A program made the position numbers and the translations under genes. Source: Emergomyces orientalis (Eukaryota > Ascomycota > Eurotiomycetes > Onygenales > Ajellomycetaceae). Taken from it: a stretch of DNA of 64,000 nucleotides. The stretch lies in NCBI GenBank assembly GCA_002110485.1, contig MOWL01000046.1, positions 682,001 through 746,000 on the forward strand, read 5' to 3'. Under the pieces are notes generated by a model. That model was given only the letters and a program-made list of their open reading frames with translations. It was not told where the DNA came from and ran no database searches. Of this stretch, positions 1-11,733 are shown piece after piece; position 1 is the stretch's first letter; every line of letters begins with the position of its first letter.

Positions 1-2
1 TG

Positions 3-1259
3 AACTTTTCCAGCGGAACGACCGGATTGCCGAAAGCGGTGAGAGATGTCGTAAGGATATTTCAGGGGGGAGTATTTTGCTAACTCTCCATCACAGGTTA
101 TGCTATCGCACCACAATGTAATGGCCCAGTGTTTGCAGATGAAGGCGATCACTCCGTGTGAACCGAAGACATTTCTCGGTGCATTACCGCTTTTTCACAG
201 TGAGTCCCCCAAATACCATAAGGTTGCTTGGGGGCTAGATGTCCACGATATGTTTGCAGCTTGGCTAACACTAATCCCCTATTTCCGCTTTCTCGATAAA
301 CAGTCACTGGCCTCATCCGTTTCTGCACTAACCCCATCCACCAAAACGATGAGGTCATTCTCCTCCCGCAATTTACTATGGAACTCACGCTCAAAACCAT
401 CGTGGAATACCAAATCACCGAACTAATTCTGGTCCCACCAATCGTCATTCGCTTCATCCAGGATAAAATTGTAGATCAATATGATCTATCCTGTGTTAAA
501 CGTATATCCTGCGGCGCAGCACCACTTAGTAAAGAAGTTGTTCAACTGCTTGCGAAGAGATTTCCCGATGCTGGATTTAGACAAGGGTTTGGCATGACAG
601 AGTCGTGCGGCTGCTTGACCTCGCACTCTCCCAAGTATTATGGTTATGAGTATGCGACCACAGTGGGTGATTTAATCCCGTCTACGGAAATCAAAATCGT
701 CGATGATCAAGGAAAAGAACTGGGATATAACCAGCCCGGAGAGATACTTGCCAGGGGTCCGCAAATTGCAATGGGATATTTGGGGAATGAGAGTGCCACA
801 GCTGAATCTTTTGACAAGGACGAATTCTTTCACACCGGTGATATTGGTAGTATGAATGAGGAAGGATTAGTTTCAATCGTTGATAGGATCAAGGAAATGA
901 TCAAAGTGAAGGGGATCGCCGTTGCACCTGCGGAGCTTGAGGATCTCCTCCTTGGTCATCCGTACGTGGCTGATGCTGCCGTGTTGGGTAAAATGGACGA
1001 CTATGCGGGTGAACGACCCAAGGCGTACGTGGTGCTCAAACAAGGCGTCGAGAAATCAGAGGCGGTTGGCAAGGAGCTGATGCAGTATGTTAGGGAAAGG
1101 AAGGTCCGCTTTAAGTGGGTGGAAGAGATCGAATTTACAGATGCAGTGCCGAAGAGCGCGAGCGGTAAGATTTTAAGAAGAGTGTTGAAGGAGCAGGAGA
1201 GAAAGGGGATTAGAGGGGTGGTTGTACGTGAGAATGAGAAGGAGAGGGCGAGGCTGTGA
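3..1259 (+). CDS. 4-coumarate-CoA ligase-like acyl-CoA synthetase (5' end outside window)
   Basis: Adenylate-forming enzyme that activates a carboxylic acid (aryl or fatty) with ATP and loads it on CoA. Exons 3-38, 97-199 and 304-1259. The window opens inside the AMP-binding P-loop (SSGTTGLPKAV), which is split by an intron after the Ala codon; a CTAAC branch site lies 15 bases before that intron's end. Next come LPLFHITGL, the QGFGMTES adenine-binding motif, the HTGDIG aspartate motif, the hinge DRIKEMIKVKG and the catalytic lysine region PKSASGKIL. The C-terminus is ARL, a type 1 peroxisomal targeting signal, so import into peroxisomes is expected. The substrate cannot be read from sequence; fungal members act on phenylpropanoids, fatty acids or secondary-metabolite precursors. 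The N-terminal third is not in the window. Confidence 0.9.
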
Positions 1260-2125
1260 TTTTTAAAGATGCGGAAAAGAATACGGACTTTGGAATGTCT
1301 CACGATTGGAAGATATCCTTAGATTTCCGATATTGTTGTTGATGCTTTTTCCAACGGAGATACGAAGGTGAACTGCGGACAGCGTGTTTCGCTGCTGTAC
1401 AGGTGTACGATATCTCCATTTTATAGAAAGCGGCCTCGATTGACCTCCTACTGGTTGCCCATGTGGAATTAAGCTTATCGGCCAGGCAGAATAACACTAG
1501 ACCAATTTGGGAATAGCATTACCAAACACTGATCAACCTCTTTTTACTCTTTGAGCTGACTTGGAAAATTCGCCATTCAGGAGAGAACAGGAATAGGAAT
1601 TATATAAGAATTCTAGATGTGACTGAATACAGCCGCATTGGATATATCTACACCTCCCGTTCCTTTCTGAATTGCAAACATCAGGAGCGAATCATTATTG
1701 TGTAATGATACCTTAATTCCCTGGCGAGCATTCTCCACGCCAGGAACCGTGGAATCGTCCGCTACATTTACTGAGATATGTAGGGAAATGAATACTCCCC
1801 TGGTTAATGTAGCGCTCAGGCGACTGTTCGCAGAAGTGTGGATGCTGTCAGCTTCTGCTCTCTTCGGGTTAACCGCCATCATCCACCTACGGATGGGTAT
1901 CTGAGGCTTGGGCGCTCATCAGAGTTTCCACTCCGCTCACAAATATGTCAGAATACAACGAGGGCATCTTCAACAGACATAGAGCCATATCTCTGATGGA
2001 TTGACATTATAATTAAACAGGCAACCCTTCGCTCAAATCATTCAAGATAGATGCAACCCCTTTCACCCTCCTACCACTCCTCTCCTCCCCCCCCCGGCTC
2101 TTCACAATTCAACATCAATCATTAA
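1260..2125. other. Intergenic, convergent 3' ends
   Basis: Space between the ligase stop and the nitrilase stop, so it should hold two 3' untranslated regions. Short overlapping open frames around 1613-1904 on both strands have no recognisable motif. A C-rich run lies near 2088-2097. I see nothing else. Confidence 0.5.
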
Positions 2126-3411
2126 TCAATCACCCTTCCCCACCCCATCTGCTTGCTCCGCCCTTTTCTTCCCCTCCCCAACCACAACCTCCCTCGCCCT
2201 CCTATCAACCCCCAACCACAAAAGATCCGGCCGGCTATAATGCCCGACAACATCCAAAAACGCCCTATTCGTCACAATCCTCTCCAAATCCAAGTCCGCA
2301 AACACAATCCCCTCCGCCGCCGGGTCGCCCTTTCCCACCCCGAGCGGCGCCGTCAACCTCCTCCCATCAGGCCCAATAGCTGCACTCTGCCCACCACCAG
2401 GCTCCTGGAATAACAGCCCGCCTTTCGTTTTCAACGACTCAATCCCCTGCTCCCCACACACACCAGTACAATGCAAGACAAACGCACCCCCCTCAACCGC
2501 ATGCGCCTGGCTAAGCGCCATACACCCCTCGGCACTCATGCTCCATAACCCCGGCGCATCCACGCCCCCATGCGCATCCACCGGCGGCCACATGGAGACA
2601 TGCACCTCCTCGCCAAGCGTGTACGTGTGGAACTTGAGAAGCGGCTGCGTGTGCTCCCAACAAGCCAACATGCCGATTTTGACGATACCGATGGGCGCGC
2701 CGAAATCAATGGGGGCGACGTTGGTGAGGTTATCGAGGGTGCAGTCGCCGTCGTTGTCGTCGTTGTCGGTGGTTTTGGTGTTGCTGCTGTTGTTACCGTC
2801 GCCGAAGACGGTGCGTTCCATATGTGTGGGTTTCAGTTTACGGCGGTGCAGGGCTATCTTGCCCTGTGGGGAGATGAGGCATTGGGCGATGTAGAGAGAG
2901 TGGGTTGGGGTGGCTTCGGAGAAGCCGAGGGCGACGGCGATGGAGTGAGTTCTGGCGGCGGATTGGATTGCGAGGAGTTGCGGGGATGGTGTGGGTTTGA
3001 TGCGGAGGGAGTTTTGGATGTAGCGGGTATTTGTGACAGGGTCGACGGGGCGTTGCCTGTTGTATTATTTTTTATTTATTTATGGGTGAGAGAGGGGGTT
3101 TTGTTTAGTGCTCTGTGTGTGTGTGCCATAATTATTGTTCCCATGGATATATATGAGTGTAACGACGGGAATCTTTTTTCGGCAGCACGGTTTTACGAAA
3201 CCTCAGCGCGCAGGAAAAGAATGAGATAAACGTAAAGGAAAAGGAAAAAACGGCTTACCAGATCCAACCAGCATTCAGAAAAAGCGATGAGTTTCGCGCC
3301 ACCTTGGGCAGCTTCTTCGATAAGCTTTATCGTCTTCTCGACGGTAGCGTCTAGATCTAGATATACAGGCTCAGCCTGAGTGATGGCCACGCGCAAGATG
3401 GGACCAGGCAT
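2126..3411 (-). CDS. Nitrilase-family carbon-nitrogen hydrolase, conserved loop missing at exon junction
   Basis: Member of the nitrilase/cyanide hydratase branch, which hydrolyses nitriles through a Glu-Lys-Cys triad. Exon 1 runs from ATG at 3411 to about 3259 (MPGPILRVAITQAEPVYLD, then the Glu in AFSECW). Exon 2 is 3056-2126 and carries RPVDPVTNTRYI, the Lys in HRRKLKPTH and the Cys in ACWEHTQPL. All three catalytic residues are therefore present. The family's loop PGYPxW, which normally follows ECW(L/I), is absent from both exons and I could not find it in the 200-base gap. The good donor (GTAAGC at 3258) leaves exon 2 out of frame. A weak donor, GTTGGA just after ECTG, restores frame (ECW-QRPVDP) but drops about nine residues. 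So this is either a shortened enzyme, a missed microexon or a decaying gene. Length is about 360 residues. Confidence 0.7.
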
Positions 3412-4207
3412 CTTGTTTTTCTTTTTCTGTTTCCCCTCTTTTTGATTCTTTCCGGCTTCCTTTTCGTTTGGTTAGTCCGTAATTGGGTTCACTCGACGAA
3501 AACAAGCCTTGGAGGAGAGAAGAGCCGTTCAGAGTAAGAGTGAGAGAAAGAAGGGAGGGGGGGGGGTGGGGTGAGGGGTTCAGCCGTATAATATATATAT
3601 ATATATCCGACTCGGACATCTATTTATCCAAAACCCTTCGCAGGCCCCAACCAGCGACGCTGAGGCTGACCCTTCTCTCCGCTCCCTCTAGCTGAAAAGC
3701 CGCGGGTGCACCCTGTTATGCAAAGTTCCTTGGCGAGTGGGGTTTCCCTGTCGCTTTGAACTTCAAACCCCGTTACTATGATAAAATATTTTGACACATA
3801 AATAATCTGTTAAAATGGTGCACATGGGAAGCTGAACGACGAAATGTGCTCAGCCCTGGGGGTTGGTTGGTGCTGGTATTAATGGATCGACTGCTTCGTC
3901 GTGAGGGCCCCCCCAACCCCCTTCACCGCGCCTATGGCGCAAGAGATTGTTGAACGATTTCTCTCAAAAAAAGAAAGCCATCCAATATTTCATTTGCCCA
4001 TCCCTATAAATAAATAAAAAAACTCCCGTTTTAAGTGATGCTAGTTTATACCGCCATATCCCAACCAAACGCGGCGTGATGCGCTAAAGCAAATATCCCA
4101 CGTATTCTAATGCAAAATGCGAAAGAAGAAAGAAAACAAGGAGTTGGCCTTGTAAAATATACGCTGCCGATGTGTATAAAATCAAAATTCCAGCTTCCTC
4201 CCCTTTG
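3412..4207. other. Intergenic with AT microsatellite
   Basis: Upstream region of the nitrilase and downstream region of RPAP1. It contains a G-run near 3557-3566, an (AT)n run at about 3589-3606 and a C-run near 3908-3913. No gene-like frame with recognisable content was found. Confidence 0.5.
3589..3606. repeat. (AT)n microsatellite
   Basis: Uninterrupted AT dinucleotide run in the region upstream of the nitrilase gene, directly after a G-rich purine tract. Confidence 0.8.
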
Positions 4208-5701
4208 CTATTTCGATCTCAGAACCCCTTCCTTTGTGAGCCCTCTATCTCCACCCCCACCCCGTCTCCAAAGCCAAACCGCCTCAGTCGCCCACGCTCT
4301 TGCGCTTGCATGTTTCCCAATTCTACCCGCATTGGTATTCGCGCCGCCGCCTCCACCACCAGTAGCCGTAGTAGTAGAGTTAGATTTCGATCCACTGCTG
4401 CCATTGCCATTGCCATTGCCACTGCCCCCTCCAGCCTCAGCCAGCATGCCCGCGACCACGCCTTCGCGTTCCACGACGCTCCACAAACCCTCAACAAGCG
4501 CACTGCCGCGTTCTCCAAACTCTCCATTGCCCAATCTGTACAGGAACCTGCCGAGAACTTGCCATGCGAGACAGCGCTGTGCGGGGAGGGAGGAGCGGGA
4601 GAGGATTGCAAGTTCGGGGACTGTGTATCCGGCCGCTTCGGGGTCGTCGGCGTGGTGGTGGAGTCCAAGGGTTGTGGGGATGGCGAGAGAGGTTCGTGGG
4701 GCGAGGAGGTTGCCGGCGAGAGAGAAGCGGAGAGAGGCGGGGGAGATGGAAGTGGCAGCTCTGTTGTTCGGGTGGTAGGGGGATGTAGAATCGGTTGGAA
4801 CGTCGGATGATGGGTCGTTCGGGGGTTGTAGCCAGGATAGTGAGGAAGGGTCGTGTGGGATGTCCGGGAAGTAGTGGGTTTGTAGGTCTGCGAGGAAAGA
4901 TGGCGAGGAAGGGTCGAGGTTTGGCATGGGAGATTGTCTTGGAGGAGGTTTGGGGAAATGGATAGGGCCTGTTGGGAATTCGGAGGCGGGGTATAATTCG
5001 GAAGGTGGGTGGGGAGGTGGAAGGTTGTCCACGGAAGATGGTTGGGTGGGTCGTTCGGGCACTTCTGCGGCAGGCTGTCCGCCTGTTTGCGATAAGGGAA
5101 CGTCGAATGATACGGATTTAGTAGGTTTCTTGGACTGCATAGCAGATGTTTCTTCTGGTTCTAGTCTTTCTGAATTGTCCTCCTTGTTTTCCTTCTTCAC
5201 CCGATGTTTCATTTCCTCCTGTTGGTGGTCCTCTTCAATATTTGCTCTTCGGAGGAGGCGTTCGATGAGTGACTGCGGAAGCGCAGACATCAATTCCCCG
5301 CGCTCTCTTTCAATCTCAGCAGGGGACATGGCAGCCAGCCTGCGTTTGTTTTCTTCTTCAATGGATTTCTTCTCATTTTCCGCATAGGACGGCGCATGAC
5401 CAAGGTTGGGTCTACCAGAAGTGGTCTTTGACGGCTGTTTATTTTGCAAAGCATCCGGGTCTGCTCTTTGTTTTTTGAAAGCAGACACCCTGGATCGTTT
5501 TCGGGGCTCTGGAAAGCCTGTGGAAGTAGAGGATACTCGTGACGGGGCAGGTGGTAGAGGTGTAGAAGAGGGCGCTCGTTCTCTGATATCGCCGACGAAA
5601 TCTAGGGAAGGGGATGTGATTGAGGGGCGGTGGTTGTCAATGTCGGAGCTGACATCGTCGTCAGAGAGGTCGATGTGGAAGCGCTCCCCACGGACAGCCA
5701 T
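4208..5701 (-). CDS. RPAP1/Rba50-like RNA polymerase II-associated protein
   Basis: Factor of the RPAP1 family, which in yeast (Rba50) helps assemble and import RNA polymerase II. Single exon, 497 residues, ATG at 5701. An acidic, serine-rich N-terminus is followed by a basic stretch (EPRKRSRVSAFKKQR, about 65-79). The RPAP1 N-terminal signature lies at about 119-152, with AAMSPAEIERERGELMSAL and SLIERLLRR. A proline-rich linker leads to the RPAP1 C-terminal core near 320-390: LRFSLAGNLLAPRTS, LGLHHHADDPEAAGYT and LARSSLPAQ-like text ending in VLGRFLYRLG. The length matches fungal members, which are far shorter than animal RPAP1. Poly-Gly/Asn/Ser stretches near 410-450 are low complexity. It is divergent from the HPC2-type gene across 2.3 kb. 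Confidence 0.9.
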   Translation of the reverse strand: MAVRGERFHIDLSDDDVSSDIDNHRPSITSPSLDFVGDIRERAPSSTPLPPAPSRVSSTSTGFPEPRKRSRVSAFKKQRADPDALQNKQPSKTTSGRPNLGHAPSYAENEKKSIEEENKRRLAAMSPAEIERERGELMSALPQSLIERLLRRANIEEDHQQEEMKHRVKKENKEDNSERLEPEETSAMQSKKPTKSVSFDVPLSQTGGQPAAEVPERPTQPSSVDNLPPPHPPSELYPASEFPTGPIHFPKPPPRQSPMPNLDPSSPSFLADLQTHYFPDIPHDPSSLSWLQPPNDPSSDVPTDSTSPYHPNNRAATSISPASLRFSLAGNLLAPRTSLAIPTTLGLHHHADDPEAAGYTVPELAILSRSSLPAQRCLAWQVLGRFLYRLGNGEFGERGSALVEGLWSVVEREGVVAGMLAEAGGGSGNGNGNGSSGSKSNSTTTATGGGGGGANTNAGRIGKHASARAWATEAVWLWRRGGGGDRGLTKEGVLRSK

Positions 5702-7470
5702 TTTTGCTGAATATATCCAAGCTGTATATACAGTAGACAGATAGCACTGCTGTTATATAGCTGTTGCTGTTGTTTGGCCTGGACATTGGATATATATTGG
5801 CATTTGACATCGAGAGATCTGAGCCTTAGCCGGGGCTGAGCTGAGTCAGCAACATAGCTTACCACGTGATCTGCAGCCCTGCACTATTTTGGGACTAGCG
5901 CGGCCCAGACGCAGGTTAAAGTTTGGAATCACGTGGGTATGGAAGCATAGCTATCACGCACTAAACCCAAAGAGGAAGTAGACGCCCAGACCTCGCAGAT
6001 CTATGAGAAAAATTGCATTTTCTCAGCGCTATTCTATGAAGAATTAGGAATTACAAGAAGCAGGGAGGTGTAAGTACTGTATGGCACTGTCTGCAGCTTA
6101 TAGAAACCGTAGAGAGCGGTAATTATAATACGCCGCGTTGAACAAGGGCGGCGTAGTGAGCTTTTCGGGGGGCGGTTGGTTCCTCGCCAGGTGTGGCTTG
6201 CTGTGGCGAGTGTTGGACCTAGGAGGCCGATAGAGCTGGCGATCTGCACGTAGAGAGGTGTTGAGATGCAGCTGCAAGGGAGGATCAAAGAACCGAACAA
6301 GCCTTGATACAGACGAAATGGAGTATGTAAAGGGCAATAGGGAGGGCAAATAGCCTTAGGAGGGAGCATATGTACATGTACATGTACATCTGCTCTGATA
6401 TGAGAAGTATGCAGTGTGCAATATCAAAACGAAGCTCGTACATATAGAAACTTGTGGTTTCTTGATATCAGCCCATTTCCCCTTGATCGTGGCTGGGTAA
6501 CTACTAACTAACTAACTCCCTGTTACTATTGTAGGTACCTCGGAGTACACGAGGAAGTTTCTTCTTCCTGGCTTTGCGTGTTCTTGACTCTCTCCGGCGG
6601 TGGGAGTCTCTCTCTCTCTCTCTTCCCCCCCCGGTTGCATCAAATCTCTCCCCCTGCTGGCTCTTGCAAATTCAAGTCCTTAAGTCCAGTCCTGGGCGAA
6701 ATCGTTTAATAAAAATAACACATCATTTATTTAACTTTCTCAAACGCTGTCTCGCCTTTCCCTGCCCATTTTCCCCCAATTCCGGTGTCCTCATTCCCTT
6801 TTTTTTTTCCTTCTGCCTGTTCCCCGTTCCCTTTCAGTTTGCGAACTGTTCTCCGCAAGATCTGCTCATACTAATATATGTGATCCCCCTCCCCTTTCTC
6901 CCTCTTCCTTTCTCTCTTCTTTTCATTCATTCCCGCCCGTGACAGGATCATGCTCTTGTTTCATCCTCTTCCCCAACTCTCCTGTTCGCGCCCTGGCCAT
7001 CGCCTTTCATTCATCCGGCTAGCTCTCTCGCCATCCAGCCGCCATTTCTAGTTATCTCAACCTCGTCTTATATTATAGTTCCCCCACTCCCAACTCCCAA
7101 CTCCATCGTTCCATCTTCTTCATCATCGCCAACTCTCTCCCAGGGAAACACGTCAACACCACCACCACCACTCCTACTACCATACACCACCATAACCACA
7201 AAAATTCAGGGTTTTGTTTCTCATTCTAGTTGATCGCGGATAAATTTCGCTGTACTTAAAAATTCATTCATTTTCATTTTCATCTTGTTTCTGGACCCCC
7301 CGGTTTATTCTCCAGCCTATCCGGAACGCAGCCGACTCAACAACAACTATTTTTTTGGTTTTCGTGTTCTTCGTGCCCACTTAACGTAAACGTAACTACG
7401 TTAGTTAGTTCCCAGTCTCGCTCTCCCTACTCTCTCGCCTCGCTCTGCCTCGTCACTCTCCCCCCAAACC

Positions 7471-7505
<35 letters not shown>

Positions 7506-7976
7506 AGACACGGTCGCCGCCTCCTTAAAACTTACTTTCCCAAGGTCTATTCGCCCGCGACATCCACCACCAATCAAAACCGGAATTTTATGGATTTTTC
7601 CCTTGATTGATCCAAAACCACCTGATTTTTCGACAACCACGTGATTATTTTCATTTACTGCTGCACGGCTGGCACAAAATAAAATAATAATTATTATTAT
7701 TATTTTTTTTAATTGAGAAAAGGAGAAAAAGAGAAAAAGAAAGAACCGAAGAAAAGGATACGAACATATCGCTAAATAGACGGAAATCTGTTCTCCACTC
7801 CCAGAGATCATACATACACATGTACGAACACTGGGACCAGACCGAGATACTGAAAAAAAAATAAAACAAATACGGAAATCGTCCTCTGCTGTCTGAGACA
7901 CGGGTCAGCCGATAATTGTTCCTGTCTATTTGCAGTCTAATTAATCGCGCAAAAAGAAAAAAAAGAAAAAAAGAAA
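5702..7976. promoter_or_regulatory. Divergent promoter region RPAP1/HPC2 with long pyrimidine-rich leader
   Basis: 2.3 kb between two divergent start codons. The RPAP1 side contains near-palindromic cacgtga/atcacgtg-type boxes around 5861 and 5930. Three TGTACA units repeat at about 6372-6388. From about 6590 to 7500 the + strand is strongly C/T-rich, typical of long fungal 5' leaders, ending in a 29-T run followed by GCAG. No convincing coding frame; open frames here follow the pyrimidine bias. Confidence 0.5.
7475..7503 (+). repeat. 29-base poly-T tract in HPC2 leader
   Basis: Run of T immediately followed by GCAG, so it resembles an extreme polypyrimidine tract plus 3' splice acceptor. 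It sits about 470 bases upstream of the HPC2-type start codon. Confidence 0.8.
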
Positions 7977-8650
7977 ATGTCGGGAGATGTTGTGGATGAA
8001 GGCTGGCGAGGTAGAGGCCGCACGCGACGTGGAGAACAGGCCACCCTGAACAACCAACCGGCCGCCCAACCACGACCTCAACTTCAACCCCAACTGCAAC
8101 TGCAACAACAATTAGAGCAACAATTGCAACAGCAGCTACCATCCGCCAAAATACTAAAGTCTTCGTCGCCTGACTTGTCTTCACCTAATTTATCCGACTG
8201 TGAGAGTGTGCCTACTCCCGCTCATTTTCTTTCGCGGGCTTCGTCCCCTAATCTAGCCGCTCAGGAAACCTCTACTTCTACTAGCACTGCCGCTCCTCCT
8301 GTTACAGCTTCAAAGAATACTGGAAGTGCCGAAGTAAAGAGTGAAAAACAGGAGGTTGTCGCAGCCACTGGCACCACCAAGGTGAAACGTACCAGGCGAA
8401 AGAAAGAAGACAAGGAGCCAAAGGAGAAAAATAAAGAAACAAAGCCCCGAAGACGCCGCAACAGTAATGCCAAAAATAATAATAATAACAATAGTAACCC
8501 GGGCCAGGCTCAAAATCAGCAGCTATCTATCACCGATGACAATGCAGATCGGGGAGCATCGCGCAAGCGAGCCAAGCTGGATCATCCACAGGAGATCAAG
8601 CCCACTCCTCCTTCACGGCAATCCAAGATCACCGATCTAGTTACTCCTCA

Positions 8651-8686
<36 letters not shown>

Positions 8687-10756
8687 TCCTGTTTCCACCC
8701 TTTCGACGCTATCTCCAACCCACGCAACCTCATCCACCCAGTTCCATCTTGCTCCGTCTTCAACATCCACCTCACCCCGGCTCCAGCCACACCACCAGCC
8801 ACACCATGTCCATGGTATTTCCCAAAACAGCAGCTATGACGCCTTCCCCGCGAACGGCAGTTCCCGTCCTCCCTTCCGCCCCTATCACATCCAACCGGCC
8901 CCGTCCTCCGCCCCCGCTCTAACTCCTGTTTCCGCCCCCGTCTCCACCCCCGCCCCCGCCCCCGCCCCCGGCGCCACTCCCACTCTCGCTCCGTCCCAAC
9001 AACACCCTCCACCCCAGCGCTCGAGTGGACAGAACTATGACCCCATCCGCTCTGCCTTCGATAACTCTTCTGTCACCGCCCCTCAGTTCTCTGCTTCCTC
9101 AAAAATTTCTCTACCCTCCAGTCATCATCAGTTTAGTCCTCCGCCCAACACTAGGACACCACCTCCTCGCACAGTTTACCGGGCTAGTGCATCTCCCGCC
9201 ATCTCCAGCATCATCGACCCTCCCACCCAACCATCTAGTTCAGCTCCTCCTCAATCAGGCCTCTTTCATCAGCAAACCAGACCTTCTCCAGAGAACAACC
9301 ATTCCTCTAAGCATTCACCTACCTCGGCCACCCCCACCTCCACTACTAATACCAATACGACAACTATCCAACAACCTAAGGCTGTGCATCAACCGCTACT
9401 ATCCTCTTCTCTCTTACAAGAACCCATCACCATGGACATCGACAGCGGGAACAGCGCACCAGCACCTGCTCCATCAGCACCTTCCAAACTAACTGCCAAT
9501 GCCCCCAACAAGAAGGGAACGGGAGCTTCCACAGGTCCCCCCTCCACCGCACCATCTCCCAAACCGCCGCGGGCCAAAGACACAGCCCGACCTGCTCTTC
9601 CTTCAAGCTCTGGCTTGCTAGCTGGTACCCTTTTCGGTGTAGACCCCACCAACACATCCAACTCAACATCTACCAAATCCACACCGAACATCATCCTCCA
9701 CATCCCTCTCCATGGCAAAACCAACCAGATCATCAATTTTACTCGATTAGCAGAGCAACAGTACGGCTTTGACGCTCTCCATCCCCGCCTTGCAGCGCAA
9801 CGTGAACGGCTGGCTCGCGTCAATGCTGCCAGTGCAGCGCTCGAGAGAAATGAGAAAATCGCTAAGGGGGGTGGTACCGATAGTGCAGCGGAGGATGATT
9901 TAAGCCTTGATGCCGATCGCGATAGCGACGGGGATGGTGATGTGCTTATGTCTGGCATGGGAGGAGGCTCGACGTTGAACGGACATGCAGGCAGCGACGC
10001 AGGTGCAAGTGCCGGTGACGCCACAGGTGCTTCTAAGAAGAAACGCCGAAGAAAAATCGAAGAATATGACCGTGACGACCCCTTTGTCGACGATAGCGAG
10101 CTTGCATGGCAGGAACATGCTGCTGCAAGTAAAGATGGATTTTTCGTCTATAGCGGACCATTGGTTCCGGAGGGTGAGAAGGTTGCTGTTGAACGGTATG
10201 TTTTTTTGTTTGTTTACTTCTGCTTTTTTTCGCCCCCCTTCTCCTTTTAGATCCCTTCTACAACGTCCCATACTAAACTGAAACCTTTGCATATAGAGCC
10301 GATGGATCCATAAAACGCGGCCGCGGCCGCGGTCGTGGAGGTGCTGCTGGTTCCTCTGCGGGTGCTGGTGGTGGCTCACGCGCTCGCGGTGGCGGTGGTG
10401 GAACTTCGAATGCTGGACAACAACATGCTGGATCATCTGGGCAAGATGGTGGTGGTGGTGGTGGTGGTGGAAGAGGTGGCGGTTCAACGAGAGGAGGGGC
10501 GGCGATGGCGCGCAAGCCGCGCGTGACGAAGGCTGGTCGGGAGACGATGCAGAAGGAGAAGATGGAGCGGCAGAAGTTGGGGCAGGAGTTGGCTGGGAAA
10601 GGGGCTACTGGTTCTGGTTCTGGTTCTGCTGGGGCTGCGAGTGGGACTGGGAGTGGAGGTGGAGGTGGAAGTGGAGGTGGCCAGAATGTGGGTGCGAGCG
10701 CGAGTGCGAGTGCGAGCGCAAATCCAAATTCGAGTTCTAATGTTGGGGTGGTGTAA
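7977..10756 (+). CDS. Hpc2/ubinuclein-domain subunit of HIR histone chaperone
   Basis: Predicted HIR-complex subunit; Hpc2-family proteins work with Hir1/HIRA in replication-independent H3-H4 deposition in the nucleus. Exons 7977-10195 and 10297-10756, joined inside an Arg codon; TACTAAAC branch site at 10271. About 892 residues. The first 560 are disordered: Gln-rich (about 30-60), Lys/Arg-rich nuclear-localisation-like (RTRRKKEDK near 140), then long Ser/Pro/Ala tracts including an Ala-Pro hexanucleotide repeat. A conserved block near 570-625 contains IILHIPLHGKTNQIINF. The diagnostic HUN domain lies at about 692-738: EYDRDDPFVDDSE, AASKDGFFVYSGPLVPEGE. The tail after the intron is Gly/Arg-rich (RGRGRG, poly-Gly) with a short conserved-looking VTKAGRETMQKEKMERQKL. 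Identification rests on the HUN domain, which is clear. Confidence 0.9.
8650..8687 (+). repeat. Hexanucleotide repeat coding for Ala-Pro
   Basis: Tandem CCTGCT units inside the HPC2-type coding region, giving alternating Pro-Ala. In-frame unit length means changes in copy number would keep the frame. Confidence 0.8.
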
Positions 10757-11733
10757 TGGAGAGGTACCATGGGAATTCGAAGTAATGAAATGAAGAAGTG
10801 GGAGATAAGAGAGCGGGAATTGTTAATTTTTTTTTTATATTTTTTTTTCGTTTTTTCATTGGGAATATCCGAATATCTGGTATGCATGTGGTATAACATC
10901 GCCTGTCTGACACTACTTTTTCTGCTTTTCTGCTTCTGGTATTGGCTTGGTTTGGCCCTGGTCTGGTCCGGTCTTGTACGTGGCGGTCATATTTCTTTCT
11001 TTCTTTTTTTTTTGTCTTCTTCTCTGCTCCTTATCAATTTTTTCTTTTCTTCATTTCACTTCTCTTTTCTTCTTCGTTGAACTCTTTTTTAACTTATCGA
11101 TTCGTTATTGCATACATATATACGTGTGAGTGTGTGACGGGAGCGGGTGTGTTTCTTTCCCTTTCATTTCATATTAATTTTTAAAATTTTTTTTTTTACT
11201 GCTGCTTTATTTTAACTATACTGCCTACCAGTGTTGGAATGATATGTTGCCTTGTTGCTTTAAATTGATGCCCCATTAACCGATTCTTTGTGAGTTCAAC
11301 TATTGTTCTCATTTTTTAAACCAGACTTTTTATTTTTAAACACAATTTGGTGGAATGAATACCTATGTGATATCACTCAATTTAATAATTAAGAACCCAT
11401 CGCAAGTCAATAATAAGGGAAGAATAATTTCAGTACCTAATTTCAATATCTCAATAATAAACAACCATGTCGCTAACTTCTGCTCAATAAAAAATAAAAA
11501 TAAAAACCCTAACTTGCCCTCTCCACCCCGCGGCCCGAAATGAATATTCTGCTTTCTGAACCCGCATCCCATTCAACCAAATGAGTATGTAAATAAAATA
11601 AAAGTCTAGCAATATCAAGCTGCAGCATGAATATAAGGCACGGACGAATAAAACACTTTCCCACAGGTACAAAAGAAAACATATGTAGATAAGATATATT
11701 AAGGAAAGAAGAAATCAAACAAGTATCGCCCAC
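10757..11733. other. Intergenic, convergent 3' ends
   Basis: AT-rich space between the HPC2-type stop and the M15-like gene stop, with many T-runs on the + strand. It should contain both 3' untranslated regions. No gene recognised. Confidence 0.5.

Noticed and set aside
1613..1882. 89-codon minus-strand frame between ligase and nitrilase
   Set aside because: No signature, no splice partners, and it overlaps a similar-sized frame on the other strand.
4110..4810. Long frames on the plus and minus strands over the RPAP1 3' half
   Set aside because: Shadow frames of the GC-rich RPAP1 coding sequence.
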